Source: Omphiscola glabra
Taxonomy: Eukaryota; Mollusca; Gastropoda; Lymnaeidae
Length of the DNA: 64,000 nucleotides
Reading direction: 5' to 3'
Assembly (NCBI GenBank): GCA_964017045.1
Contig: OZ024794.1
Span: forward strand, 55,886,108 to 55,950,107
This document shows, one piece after another, positions 1 through 10,489 of the stretch. The translations under genes and the position numbers were made by a program. Each line of letters begins with the position of its first letter. Within the stretch, counting starts at the first letter, position 1. Below the pieces are notes generated by a model. That model did not search any database, was not told the DNA's origin, and saw only the letters and a list, made by a program, of their open reading frames with translations.

Positions 1-2
1 AT

Positions 3-128
3 AGGAACTGCTCATTCCTACCAAAGACAATCAGGGACTGGAACAATCTTTCAAAAGGAACAGTTGAGGCGACAACACTTGAACCATTTACGTATATTGC
101 CTCAGGCCTTCCAACCCCCAGTGCATGA
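3..128 (+). pseudogene. C-terminal end of a non-LTR retrotransposon reverse transcriptase
   Basis: Frame 3 from the window edge is open to TGA at 126-128. It contains FLPKTIRDWNNLS, which matches the TIRDWNxLP-type signature near the C-terminus of Jockey/CR1-type LINE polymerases, followed by a short tail ending SGLPTPSA. The element continues off the left edge, so only its last ~41 codons are seen. A reverse-strand copy of the same 3' end lies at about 26779-26983. The clade assignment is inference; that it is a LINE end is fairly sure. Confidence 0.75.
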
Positions 129-275
129 TACCCTCACACAGTTACTCTTGTAACCATTGAAATATCCTCATCAACACCAGGCACAGAAAGATTGCAAATC
201 CCATCTACATTCATAGGAGCCATAATGATCAATAAATTGATCGTGGGCCCTTAATATATAAAAGAAGAAGAAAAC
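129..275 (+). mobile_element. LINE 3' UTR with GAA-type tail
   Basis: The sequence after the LINE stop codon is shared almost base for base, in reverse, with 26779-26895. Both copies end in a short GAA/AAG-rich tail (AAAGAAGAAGAAAAC here). A shared 3' end with a simple-repeat tail is typical of LINE insertions. There is no poly(A) tail. Confidence 0.7.
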
Positions 276-793
276 ATTTAGTCTAGTGCTCAAAATTTAA
301 AAAAACGCTCCCGATTTTTAAACTTTACTTTAACTTCAAGTTTAAATAAATCATTAAATAAATTGACTTTTTGTAGTAGTTTATGTGCACACACATTTTC
401 TTTATGCAATTTAAAGATATTTCATGAATAAAAAAGAAATCAGATTATATATATTCTTTATCATTATAAATGTATCGAATTGAAATAGAGGCAATTCAAA
501 AAAGAAAACTTTAGAACCGAAACAAAAGCTGAACATTCACATTTATAGACACAACCATAACGCGCCTATAAATAGTGTTTACTGACAGAGGTATCTGTAA
601 CATATTAACTGTGTGACTTTACTATTGATTTAAGTCACTATCTTCGAACTACAGTGTTTGATGATTGTTTGGTCGTTTCAAATTCAAATGGGACTTCGTA
701 ACATACTGCATGGACTACTGACGTACATTGATGCAAGCATATTCTTGAAAGATTTAAGTAACTTATATGGGATCCTAATCCTTCCAGAAAATA
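276..793. other. AT-rich intergenic stretch, nothing recognised
   Basis: Contains A- and T-runs and no recognisable coding sequence, repeat unit or terminal inverted repeat. Confidence 0.5.
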
Positions 794-1066
794 TTAGTCC
801 CGACGGCCTATGGAGAAAATGGTAGTGCCGATGGCCTTTGGAGAAAACGCTAGTGCCGACGGACTACATAGAAAATGTTAGTGACGACGGACTACTGAGA
901 AAATGTTAGTGCCGACGGCCTACGGACGAAATGTTAGTGCCGACGGCCTACGGAGAAAATGTTAGTGCCGACGGCCTATGGACAAAATGTTAGTGCCGAC
1001 GGCCTACGGACAAAATTTTAGTGCCGACGGCCTACGGAGAAAATGTTAGTGCCGAAAGCCTGCGGA
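794..1066. repeat. 28-bp minisatellite, about 10 copies
   Basis: Tandem units built around AGTGCCGACGGCCTA then CGGAGAAAATGTT. Outer copies are diverged (for example GTCCCGACGG at the left edge, GTGCCGAAAGCC at the right) and inner copies are more uniform, as expected for an array that expands from its centre. GC content is well above the flanks. Confidence 0.9.
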
Positions 1067-1356
1067 AAGAAAAGAGTCATGTTAACAGATGCCAACAAAA
1101 TGTTGTTGGTGTTACTAGGGGTGAACGTCAACTGTGTTCCACAGTCCGGGATGACTTAAAAAAACTTTTTGAATGGACAACTTCTGAAAGCCCAAACCTT
1201 GAGACTTAGTTCCAATTACAGAAATATGTCAATCTAGTTCTAAAGAATCAAATGAGCGGGGAAAAAGCTTTCGTGGTAGAAATGTCTTTACATCACAACA
1301 TTGACATTGGTGAGATGATGTTCAAGCTGTACTCAGGGCGGTTTAAAATCATAGTA
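1067..1356. other. Unassigned stretch between two minisatellites
   Basis: A short open frame (1021-1209) begins inside the 28-bp array and shows no domain I recognise. It is probably chance. Confidence 0.4.
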
Positions 1357-1515
1357 TGTAAAGTCGGATACGATACCAAACAAAGTCAGATTTGATACCA
1401 AACAAAGTCAGATACCATACCAAACAAAGTCAGATACGATACCAAACAAAGTCAGATACGATACCAAACAAAGTCAGATACGATACCAAACAAAGTCAGA
1501 CACGATACCAAACAG
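1357..1515. repeat. 22-bp minisatellite, about 7 copies
   Basis: Direct units of ACAAAGTCAGATACGATACC plus AA, with single-base variants (AGATTTG, AGACACG). There are no spacers, so this is not CRISPR-like. Confidence 0.9.
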
Positions 1516-2040
1516 CACAACGCAAGTATCAACCAAGAACTTTTTTTCCATCCAACAGGACTATTAATCGGGTAAAAGATGACAACTTCAGTGCAAATAA
1601 ACACGTGATTTTGTTAAGAAGAAAACAAAATATTTTTTTTTTTAATTTTAAAAATTCATTATTTTGTTTAAAAGAAGAATTTAATTTAATTTTTTTAATG
1701 AAATAAATAAAGTTATTGATCAAAATACATTAAATAATAAGTAGTCATCAAGTATTAAGTTCATGAACCATTATTCCCCCCCCCCCAAACCAATAAAACC
1801 CACACACACTCAATGAAATCCCATGTCATACATTTTTATGTCATCGCCCACACACTTTTATAATGTTTGTGACATTTAAAAATAGAAGTTGTTTTTTTTA
1901 ATAATACCTTGAAACTCTAAATCACCCTCATAACTTCATTGGCTGTTAAAATTCCTGTCATATCCATTTCAAAGTTGAAAAGAGATCAGATGCCATTTTT
2001 TTCAAGGTAAAGTAATGGTTTACTTTATTTTTTAATTTAA
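1516..2040. other. AT-rich stretch, nothing recognised
   Basis: Homopolymer runs (T, A, and a C-run at about 1777-1786) with no coding signature. Confidence 0.5.
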
Positions 2041-2042
2041 AA

Positions 2043-2071
2043 CTAGCCAACATACCCGGCATCGCTCGGGT
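2043..2071 (-). mobile_element. Helitron 3' terminus (hairpin plus CTAG end)
   Basis: Read on the minus strand, an ACCCGAGC/GCCGGGT stem with a GAT loop and one bulged A (2054-2071) is followed about 7 nt later by the terminal CTAG (2043-2046), then T. This matches the known Helitron 3' end: a short GC-rich hairpin just upstream of CTRR, inserted before T. The element body would run rightward, but the 5' TC end was not located. Two Helitron protein remnants elsewhere in the window show that the class is present. Confidence 0.55.
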
Positions 2072-2574
2072 TTGCTTTCAGAAAATCTTCTAAATCGCTA
2101 TCGGCGTATAGATAATGTCGGAAACCATTCACTAAATTACAAATCAAAATTTAAGAAAAGAAATTCTATAAAATTTATAGTTTATAAAAAAAACTCGTTT
2201 TTAATTTGAGGCCCTGTCCGTTACAGTTAATAGTCCAGCTGGGCCAAGTAAAATAAACATGAATTCGAACTTTTAAGAAAAAATGTCTTATAATAAAAAG
2301 GTGAATGTATTCTTAAGTTTTAAAAAATTATTTCTTCTTTATTATTTTTCTTTCTTCTTTTTTCGTTCTTTTCTTTTTTTTTTTTTGTTGCTCTAGTTCC
2401 ACAATATTTTCGTCGAAACATCAAATAACTTATTGAGGTCAGATCGTTCCCAAATATTAGGAGACCAATGCGTCGTCGACGCCGAGATTAATGTTACTGA
2501 TTATACTATACAACGCTCACTGTGACGTTGTTTGTTAGTTTGTGTGCATGTAATTTAATTTGCTTATTTATAAC
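2072..2574. other. AT-rich stretch, possibly Helitron body
   Basis: Lies on the body side of the Helitron 3' terminus. Includes a T/C-rich tract (about 2330-2390) and no recognisable coding signature. Confidence 0.35.
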
Positions 2575-2822
2575 AAGAAAACCTAACAACGGATGACAAT
2601 CAAATTTGACATGGTCATTACCCCCCCCCCCCTTTTTTTTTTGGGACCTGTACGTCGTTCCTGAAAAGTTTTTCAAAATCACTTTATCTCGGAAGCTTCA
2701 TTAAAAATAGTAAAATATACAGGGTAAAAATGTATAAATATCTTCACGTGCCTTGAAAATGTCGCTCTATAAAAATCTGGATCGTTCAAGATAAGTTATT
2801 TTTGGTGTACACATTTTTTTAA
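2575..2822 (+). repeat. Dispersed repeat family D, copy 1
   Basis: Shares with 27010-27242 an ordered set of blocks: ATTTGACATGGTCAT, a CTTTATC segment, and GTTATTTTTGGTGTAC near the right end. The copies are diverged and this one carries a long C/T run at 2622-2641. No protein or terminal structure was recognised. Confidence 0.6.
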
Positions 2823-2966
2823 TAAAAGATAATAATTGATGGACTGCATTCAAGTTGTGTAAATGAACTATAAGAACAAAGTATATATTTTACAAAATAG
2901 AAAACCTCTAAAAAAATTTTTTTTACTTTGATCTGATACTTGTTATACTTCTTTTTGTCTTGTTTT

Positions 2967-2993
2967 CTGAAGAAGGCTCTAAGCCGAAACGTC
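2967..2993 (+). ncRNA. Hammerhead-ribozyme-like core (Penelope-like element type), candidate
   Basis: The sequence reads CTGAAGA, a GGCT/AGCC hairpin, then GAAACGTC, resembling the hammerhead core CUGANGA - stem II - GAAA - C. Such motifs are known in Penelope-like retroelements. Caveat: one unpaired A sits between CUGAAGA and the stem, and stems I and III were not established. A 15-bp perfect inverted repeat (2870-2884 and 3030-3044) flanks the motif. Two related motifs lie near 60.4-60.6 kb. Confidence 0.45.
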
Positions 2994-3049
2994 AGAATCT
3001 TTTGTCCTGTCTATGAATTCAAGTTTAGCATACTTTGTTCTTATATTTC

Positions 3050-3594
3050 ATTTTTTAAAATAAGCTTTCATTCAGAATGGTGCACTTTCATTTACTTATT
3101 AATTAATAGACAGTTTGGGTGTGTTTTTAAAGACAAATTTAATAGGGAAAAAAAACAAATTATAAAGTTATGCGTGTGTGTGTGTAGGTCGCAATGCTGG
3201 GGAGTTCATTCATTTAAATAAAACATGATTCTAATTCTATGTGGGCGTAACAGTGGGCGTGCAAGATGTATTGGAAAATATTTTGTTTAAACAGAAGATG
3301 AGCTGACATCTGTTGGCTAAAGCTGGTATTCTCCCTAAATTTAATCACATTTGAAAGAGCATTTACTATGGGGGAAAAACCCGTTTCATTTCCACGGTAA
3401 CAAGACACAAAATCAAGGGAAATATTTTAAATTAACCATAACTATTTATGGTACATTTTTTCTTTTAAAATGTAATCAAATTGCAACTTTGCTTTATCTG
3501 TCACTATTCATGAACCTGTACGTTGGAATGCTGTCACGTTGTCTAGTTTAGAATTTCTATGAAAGTTAACATTTAGAATCGAGCACTAAATTTT
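3050..3594. other. Intergenic stretch, nothing recognised
   Basis: AT-rich, with a short GT run near 3172-3186. The open frames here show no domain signatures. Confidence 0.5.
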
Positions 3595-4150
3595 ACAACC
3601 CTTAAAAGAAAATATTTTCGAATGAATCCTTTATAAAATGTAATATCGCGCTACTGGGGAAAATAAAAAAAGAGGGGGGGGGGGGGGAATTCGACAAAAC
3701 ATGCATACAAATAAATCACATTATAAGAACCCCAAATTAGGGCTCCCCCACCCCCCAAAGGCTCGAAATATTATAATGAACCACCCGCTTTTACGCCACT
3801 GATTTATTTCACCAACTATTTCAGAAAAAAAACAACAAAAGAAAATGTTTATTTAAAAAAAAAAAAAGAATCTCGTTAATGAAGTTATCGGGAATTTTAT
3901 TTCGTGAAATCATTGTCATCCTATTTCTTTCATTTTCCCTTTGAAATAAAAAGGGAAACATTTTTATTTTATTTTTTGGGGGTCTGGGGTTGGAGGGGGG
4001 GGGACTGAAAATTTGAAAGAAGTCTTGTCATCGGCAACACGTCTATGTGCCAAGTTTCAGTTCGTTAGGTTGATGGGAAGTAGGTCAATAAGCCGTCCGA
4101 AGATTTTGCCCTAAACCCACAAAAGCGAAGTTAATGTTACGGATTTGTAA
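3595..4150 (+). repeat. Dispersed repeat family C, copy 1 (~555 bp)
   Basis: Collinear with 12730-13290 over its whole length and, in part, with 30985-31265 in reverse. Shared landmarks in order: ATAAAATGTAATATC, GACAAAACATGCATACAA, ATTATCGGGAATTTTAT-type (TTATCGGGAATTTTAT), GGGAAGT.GGTCAAT and a GTCCGAA block. Both long copies carry G-runs at similar places. No protein was recognised, and it looks like the same non-coding element inserted several times. Confidence 0.8.
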
Positions 4151-4530
4151 AAAACAGCACAAACTTGCCAGGTAATAATGCATTAAGTCGGTGTGCAAAT
4201 ACTTAAGCCATAAAAATGTTTTTAAAGGCATTATCCATAGAATACATTAAGTAAACATATCATCACCAATGTACTGAAATTAAAAGCAGATTTTATACCA
4301 CAACGAAAAAAAAAATCAGTTTCTTTAATTACGAAAAGAATAATGTTCGGTATGTTGGTTCATTATGGATATGGGTTAAGTTAAGTAACCCACCAGATTC
4401 ATGGTCATAAGAAGAAGCATGTCTCTCTATTAAGTAGGGGATATTCAATTTGTATTTGTAGTTTAAATAAGATGAGAACATTGTTTTCTGATTAGGAATG
4501 AGGTCATGCAAATCAATAAAATAAGGACAG
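4151..4530. other. Intergenic stretch, nothing recognised
   Basis: AT-rich and ordinary, running into the 36-bp array. Confidence 0.5.
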
Positions 4531-4532
4531 TT

Positions 4533-5297
4533 TGTGTTGCAGTGGTAGGAAATGAATTGATGGCTTGTTGCGCTGCCTTGTTAGGAAATGGATTGATGGC
4601 TTATTGCGTTGCCATGGTAGCAAATGGATTGATAGCTTGTTGCGTTGCCATGGTAGCAAATGGATTGATAGCTTGTTGCGTTGCCATGGTAGCAAATGGA
4701 TTGATAGCTTGTTGCGTTGGTATGTTAGGAAATGGATTGATGGCTTATTGCGTTGCCATGGTAGCAAATGGATTGATGGCTTGTTGCGTTGGTGTGTTAG
4801 GAAATGGATTGATAGCTTGTTGCGTTGGTGTGTTAGGAAATGGATTGATGGCTTGTTGCGTTGGTGTGTTAGGAAATGGATTGATGGCTTGTTGCGTTGG
4901 TGTGTTAGGAAATGGATTGATGGCTTGTTGCGTTGGTGTGTTAGGAAATGGATTGATGGCTTGTTGCGTTGGTGTGTTAGGAAATGGATTGATGGCTTGT
5001 TGCGTTGGTGTGTTAGGAAATGGATTGATGGCTTGTTGCATTGGTATGTTAGGAAATGGATTGATGGCTTGTTGCGTTGGTGTGTTAGGAAATGGATTGA
5101 TGGCTTGTTGCATTGGTATGTTAGGAAATGGATTGATGGCTTGTTGCGTTGGTGTGTTAGGAAATGGATTGATGGCTTGTTGCGTTGGTGTGTTAGGAAA
5201 TGGATTGATGGCTTGTTGCGTTGGTGTGTTAGGAAATGGATTGATAGCTTGTTGCGTTGGTGTGTTAGGAAATGGATTGATAGCTTGTTGCGTTGTT
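4533..5297. repeat. 36-bp minisatellite, about 21 copies
   Basis: The unit is TTAGGAAATGGATTGATGGC followed by TTGTTGCGTTGGTGTG. Left-end copies carry a CCATGGTAGC variant in place of GGTGTGTTAGG, while the right two thirds are nearly uniform. Because 36 is a multiple of three and the unit lacks stops in several frames, long open frames appear on both strands (for example 4506-5348 plus, 4513-5316 minus). I treat these as by-products of the repeat, not genes. Confidence 0.95.
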
Positions 5298-5765
5298 GTT
5301 GTTGTTTTAAAATCAAGAACTAGTTTTACTGGGACAGTTAGATTATAATTGTCAAAATCAAGGGTTATGTCCGACAACAAATACAACTTTACCATTTCTT
5401 ACTTTCCTTCCGTTTTAAAGTTTGGTCTTCCTTTTCTGTCATTTAATTTTTGTTATGTTGGCTAATGTTTGGATGACGTAATCGCGCTTTACAAACTAGG
5501 TTAATGACATTTGGAATTAATCAGCATTTTGTAAATTGCACAATTTTTATATGTTGAAAAGATACAATTTTTAAAAAAATATTTTTTAAACGACCCTGCA
5601 AGGGTTTGAACAAGGTTTCTCAAGTGAAAGTTCTAATTATAAACATTCCGCTTTGAGATTTATTTCAAACAAGATGCACTTTCGTATTAAGATTTAAACT
5701 ATTTTTTTTAAAAACACAGTGGCATGGAAAATTTCCAGCGCAACAGATTGAGTGCTCTAATGAAA
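5298..5765. other. AT-rich stretch, nothing recognised
   Basis: No coding, tandem or terminal-repeat structure seen. Confidence 0.5.
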
Positions 5766-5933
5766 CTGGGACACTCTTCTGGGTAATCCTTAATTACGTG
5801 TCTATGGGGAGAGTCAGGATACTGGGACACTCTTCTGAGTAATCCTTAATTACGTGTCTATGGGGAGAGTCAGGATACTGGGACATTCTTCTGAGTAATC
5901 CTTAATTACGTGTCTATGGGGAGCGTCAGGATA
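5766..5933. repeat. 56-bp direct repeat, 3 copies
   Basis: Three near-identical units, each starting CTGGGACA.TCTTCTG and ending GGGAG.GTCAGGATA, separated by exactly 56 bp. High identity suggests a recent triplication. Confidence 0.9.
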
Positions 5934-6439
5934 CCCAGCCTTGTATTTATTCCCGATAACAGGGTGTAGTTTTGAAATAATGTGCAAGGTGCCCAAGATG
6001 CCCATCTAGTGAGTGAGATGTTAAGTTAGCCAACTGTGTTTTACCAATATCAATGCCAAGCTAGTCAGATGTTTAGTTATTATTAACAAATAGTCTTGTT
6101 AAGTTATAGAGATGTTAAGTTAGCCCACTTTGCATTACAAACATCAATGGTAAAAAAAAATGCCGGAAAAACTATTAAAAGAAACAATGAAAAGAAACAA
6201 TCTCTCAACTGAAAAATATTGATAATTATTATTTCGAATTTTACTGAAAACACAAAATACTATTTCTATTGTTCTTTTTTTTGGGTACTTGCATTAATTA
6301 TTTAATTTGATTTCCATTTTTAAAAAAAAAAAACACTTCTTTATCCGTTATTAATAACAAAATGCTACTCGGTTAAAGAAAATAAATTGAGATGCTTAAA
6401 GAGTGAAGTATTTTCTTTATCAACAAATCATCCAATGGC
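5934..6439. other. AT-rich stretch, nothing recognised
   Basis: Weak partial repeats of GAGATGTTAAGTTAGCC near 6017 and 6109. Otherwise ordinary. Confidence 0.4.
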
Positions 6440-6442
6440 TTA

Positions 6443-6615
6443 GGGTCGGTTCACACGATCAAACTTTCCTTCAATCATTTGATGCAATTCGTGAGTGAAG
6501 CCTTGTCACAACTTTCAAATTACTATTTGATCAAATTCTTCAAAAAAGAGACCACGCACAAAATAGTGCGTTCATACAACAATTTGACGCGAAATTCGAT
6601 CGTGTGAACTGACGC
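6443..6615. mobile_element. Harbinger-like MITE, copy 1
   Basis: Begins GGGTCGGTTCACACGATC and ends with the inverse GATCGTGTGAACTGACGC. TTA precedes it and TTC follows. Two relatives lie at 46133-46307 and 46311-46506, the latter with matching TTA on both sides. Ends of this form with a 3-bp TTA duplication fit the PIF/Harbinger superfamily. No transposase is inside, so it is non-autonomous. Confidence 0.75.
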
Positions 6616-6924
6616 TTCATGCATGAAAAACATTGAACAACGACTGACGACAAAGAAGAATGCATCTTATTTATAGAAGAGTTCGACGCTTAAATGATCC
6701 TTAGTCAGATCGCTGGAGGCAATGAACAAAAGAGTAGCTAGAGCGTTTGACACCAGGTTGGGGCGGGCCTTGATTGTTGTTTTTTTTTTGACGCCCCTTA
6801 CAATAAACAAAGCCCTTACGGGAAACAGATTAAACATAAGAACATAATTAGTGTTTGCGGTTGAGCGAAAATCCCAACACCCAGGGTCGACTACCCACTC
6901 CACCCCCTCTTCCTACACAAGTGG
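6616..6924. other. Intergenic stretch, nothing assigned
   Basis: A 78-codon minus-strand open frame (6667-6903) has no domain I recognise. Confidence 0.4.
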
Positions 6925-7160
6925 CTATGTAAGAAGTACATATTGCTCTAATGGAGCCACATTTTGGGTGGCGTTGGAGGCGCAAAGGAAATATAAGGAA
7001 AATTGAGGCGCGCTTGCAGGCGCCGAAGCCGCAAAGGACTATAAGAATTAATTAAGGGGTGATAATTACTATTTACATTTGATTTTAATAAATAGTCTCC
7101 CATTATTGTTTGATAATTTTTATTAATTAAATGAAATTTCTATTTATTCTTGTTGTTGTG
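6925..7160 (+). repeat. Left inverted repeat of a candidate Polinton
   Basis: Matches the reverse complement of about 12310-12592 over ~230 bp, with gaps. Shared blocks include GGCGTTGGAGG, GGAAATATAAGGAAAAT, a GGCG..CTTGCAGGC block and TTATTCTTGTTGTTGT. The right copy sits directly upstream of integrase remnants on the minus strand, where a Polinton terminal inverted repeat would be. The outer limits and target duplication were not resolved. Confidence 0.5.
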
Positions 7161-8105
7161 GGATGATTTGATTGATTTTTTGATAAATCGTCTTGTTGTG
7201 GGATGGTTTTTATCGAGTGGTTTTTATTGTGTGAGGTTCCTTTTGGTTGAATTTTAATAGTTTTTTTTTTAAAAGTTGGTATTCTTAGTGGGTTATATGT
7301 TGAGGGGCTCTCAAAGTATGATGGTAATTTCTCAATATGTGGGTGTTACTAGTCACTCGAAGTGTGTTATTTTAATTGGCTTTTTCTAATATTTCTAATT
7401 AATGGACTTGTCGTATAATAACTTGTATCTATGTAGAGTGGATCTTATTGTGTAGTTTTGGGGTAAGTAGTCAAAAGGATTTGTGTTTTTTCTTCTATGG
7501 AAATGTTTGTCTTTTAGTGTGTATTTTATTTAGTTACTTTTTAATAATTCTTTCTTTAATGGGAAGGTGGCTTTTTAAAGTTTATCGAGTGGTTCTCAAA
7601 TCTGGGTTAAGGGTTAGTAGTTATAACGGCGGGATGTAGTATGATGGCTTTATTTAAGTTGATTGCCAGATTCTATTCTTTGGGTTAGGGGTCACTCGTC
7701 GTAGGGGCGGAATGTAGTATGATGGCTTTATTTAAGTTTATCGAGTGGTTCTCAAGCTTGAGCTAGGAGTCAGTCGTCATGAAAGGTGTTTTAAATCTTC
7801 TTCTTTTTTTTTTTGTGGTTTTTCAACGTTGGTTTAGGTCTCACTAGTCATAAGGGCGGTAGTTTTTTCCTTGTGTGGTGCTTGTTTTATGCTTTGTAGT
7901 TTTTCAACGGACTTTCTAGTAAGTGGCCTTGTTCTGAGATGATTTTTTCTATCGGATGTTTCTCAACCTTGGTCTGGGTGTAATTAGTCACGAAGGGTGT
8001 TTTTAATTTTTTTTAATTTTTTTTTTTTTTCTAATATTTTGGAAATAATGGTATTTGCATGGGATACTTTTATTTTAGTTTTTCTCGAAAGGTTCTCAAT
8101 GTGTG
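7161..8105. repeat. Degenerate long-period tandem DNA
   Basis: Diverged recurrences of TATCGAGTGGTTCTCAA followed by a GTCACTAGTCA-type block occur near 7213, 7580, 7735 and 7950. GGATGTAGTATGATGGCTTT appears twice (about 7632 and 7708). Spacing is irregular, so this looks like an old decayed tandem array inside the candidate Polinton. Confidence 0.55.
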
Positions 8106-8122
8106 TGGGGGGGGGGTCACTA

Positions 8123-9968
8123 GTACAGATGTAAGTACATAATTAAGTACAGATGTAAGTACAGATGTAAGTACAGATGTAAGTACATAATTAAGTACAT
8201 ATTTAAGTACAGATGTAAGTACAGATTTAAGTACATATTTAAGTACATATTTAAGGCAGATTTAAGTACAGATTTAAGTACATATTTATATACAGATGTA
8301 AGTACAGATGTAAGTACATAATTAAGTACAGATGTAAGTACATAATTAAGTACAGATGTAAGTACAGATGTAAGTACATATTTAAGTACATATTTAAGTA
8401 CAGATGTAAGTACAGATTTAAGTACATATTTAAGTACATATTTAGTACATATTTAAGGCAGATTTAAGTACAGATTTAAGTACATATTTAAGTACAGATG
8501 TAAGTACAGATGTAAGTACATAATTAAGTACAGATGTAAGTACATAATTAAGTACAGATGTAAGTACAGATGTAAGTACAGATTTAAGTACATATTTAAG
8601 TACAGATGTAAGTACAGATGTAAGTACATAATTAAGTACAGATGTAAGTACATAATTAAGTACAGATGTAAGTACAGATGTAAGTACATATTTAAGTACA
8701 TATTTAAGTACAGATGTAAGTACAGATTTAAGTACATATTTAAGTACATATTTAAGTACAGATTTAAGTACATATTTAAGTACAGATTTAAGTACATATT
8801 TAAGTACAGATGTAAGTACAGATGTAAGTACATAATTAAGTACAGATGTAAGTACATAATTAAGTACAGATGTAAGTACAGATGTAAGTACAGATTTAAG
8901 TACATATTTAAGTACAGATGTAAGTACAGATTTAAGTACATATTTAAGTACATATTTAAGTACATATTTAAGGCAGATTTAAGTACAGATTTAAGTACAT
9001 ATTTAAGTACAGATGTAAGTACAGATGTAAGTACATAATTAAGTACAGATGTAAGTACATAATTAAGTACAGATGTAAGTACAGATGTAAGTACAGATTT
9101 AAGTACATATTTAAGTACAGATGTAAGTACAGATGTAAGTACATAATTAAGTACAGATGTAAGTACATAATTAAGTACAGATGTAAGTACAGATGTAAGT
9201 ACATATTTAAGTACATATTTAAGTACAGATGTAAGTACAGATTTAAGTACATATTTAAGTACATATTTAAGTACATATTTAAGGCAGATTTAAGTACAGA
9301 TTTAAGTACATATTTAAGTACAGATGTAAGTACAGATGTAAGTACATAATTAAGTACAGATGTAAGTACATAATTAAGTACAGATGTAAGTACAGATGTA
9401 AGTACAGATTTAAGTACATATTTAAGTACAGATGTAAGTACAGATTTAAGTACATATTTAAGTACATATTTAAGTACATATTTAAGTCAGATTTAAGTAC
9501 AGATTTAAGTACATATTTAAGTACAGATGTAAGTACAGATGTAAGTACATAATTAAGTACAGATGTAAGTACATAATTAAGTACAGATGTAAGTACAGAT
9601 GTAAGTACAGATTTAAGTACATATTTAAGTACAGATGTAAGTACAGATTTAAGTACATATTTAAGTACATATTTAAGTCAGATTTAAGTACAGATTTAAG
9701 TACATATTTAAGTACAGATGTAAGTACAGATGTAAGTACATAATTAAGTACAGATGTAAGTACATAATTAAGTACAGATGTAAGTACAGATGTAAGTACA
9801 GATTTAAGTACATATTTAAGTACAGATGTAAGTACAGATGTAAGTACATAATTAAGTACAGATGTAAGTACATAATTAAGTACAGATGTAAGTACAGATG
9901 TAAGTACAGATTTAAGTACATATTTAAGTACAGATGTAAGTACAGATTTAAGTACAGATTGAAGTACA
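8123..9968. repeat. 12-bp satellite with higher-order structure (about 1.85 kb)
   Basis: Built from four 12-bp monomers of the form TAAGTACA+GATG, +GATT, +TATT or +TAAT, about 150 in all. A boundary variant (TTAAGGCAGATTTAAG, or GTCAG in the last two) marks larger units at about 8255, 8457, 8972, 9283, 9486 and 9677. The intervals of 202, 515, 311, 203 and 191 bp fit one ~203-bp block plus insertions of whole monomers. Open frames on the minus strand (MYLHLYLN-type) are artefacts of the 12-bp period. Decayed monomers continue to about 10160. Confidence 0.95.
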
Positions 9969-10287
9969 GATTATCAAGCAAAAATACTTAAATTATTAAA
10001 TACAGATTCTAAAGAATCACAATTTTACAACTATTATGTATGTATTTAAGTACAGATTTATCGCAACATACTCAAAATATTATGTACAGATTCAATAGAA
10101 TCACACATTATTAAGTATTAGTATGTACATTATAAATATTATGATTTAAGTACAAAACGTCTTTATGTCAAAGTCGTCAAGTCAAAGTCATTCACCTAAA
10201 TAGTCAGAGGGGATTTTTCATCATTGTTTGCGTGTACTTGTCGTTTTATATAAAATTAAGAAAGAGAATTTCTATGTTGTGTGTATG

Positions 10288-10472
10288 CAGGCCTGGATTA
10301 ACCATTAGGCAAACAAGGCACGTGCCTTGGGCACCAAGCGTTTGGGGGCACCACAAGTCCTCAAGAAATATTTTTTTAAAAACAAACTTGAACAAGATCA
10401 GGGGCCCCGGGAAGAAGGGGGCACCCATGTGGGTTTGTGCCTCGGGCACTAAAATGGCTTAATCCGGCCCTG
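10288..10472. mobile_element. hAT MITE, family B
   Basis: Ends CAGGCCTGGATTAA and (inverted) CAGGGCCGGATTAA. Flanked by a perfect 8-bp target duplication TGTGTATG at 10280-10287 and 10473-10480, the hallmark of hAT transposition. It is 185 bp, has no coding capacity and is GC-rich relative to its flanks. Confidence 0.92.
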
Positions 10473-10489
10473 TGTGTATGTATATACCG

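Noticed and set aside
4506..5348. 280-codon hydrophobic repeat frame and its minus-strand partners
   Set aside because: The 36-bp array opens frames on both strands at once, as expected by chance.
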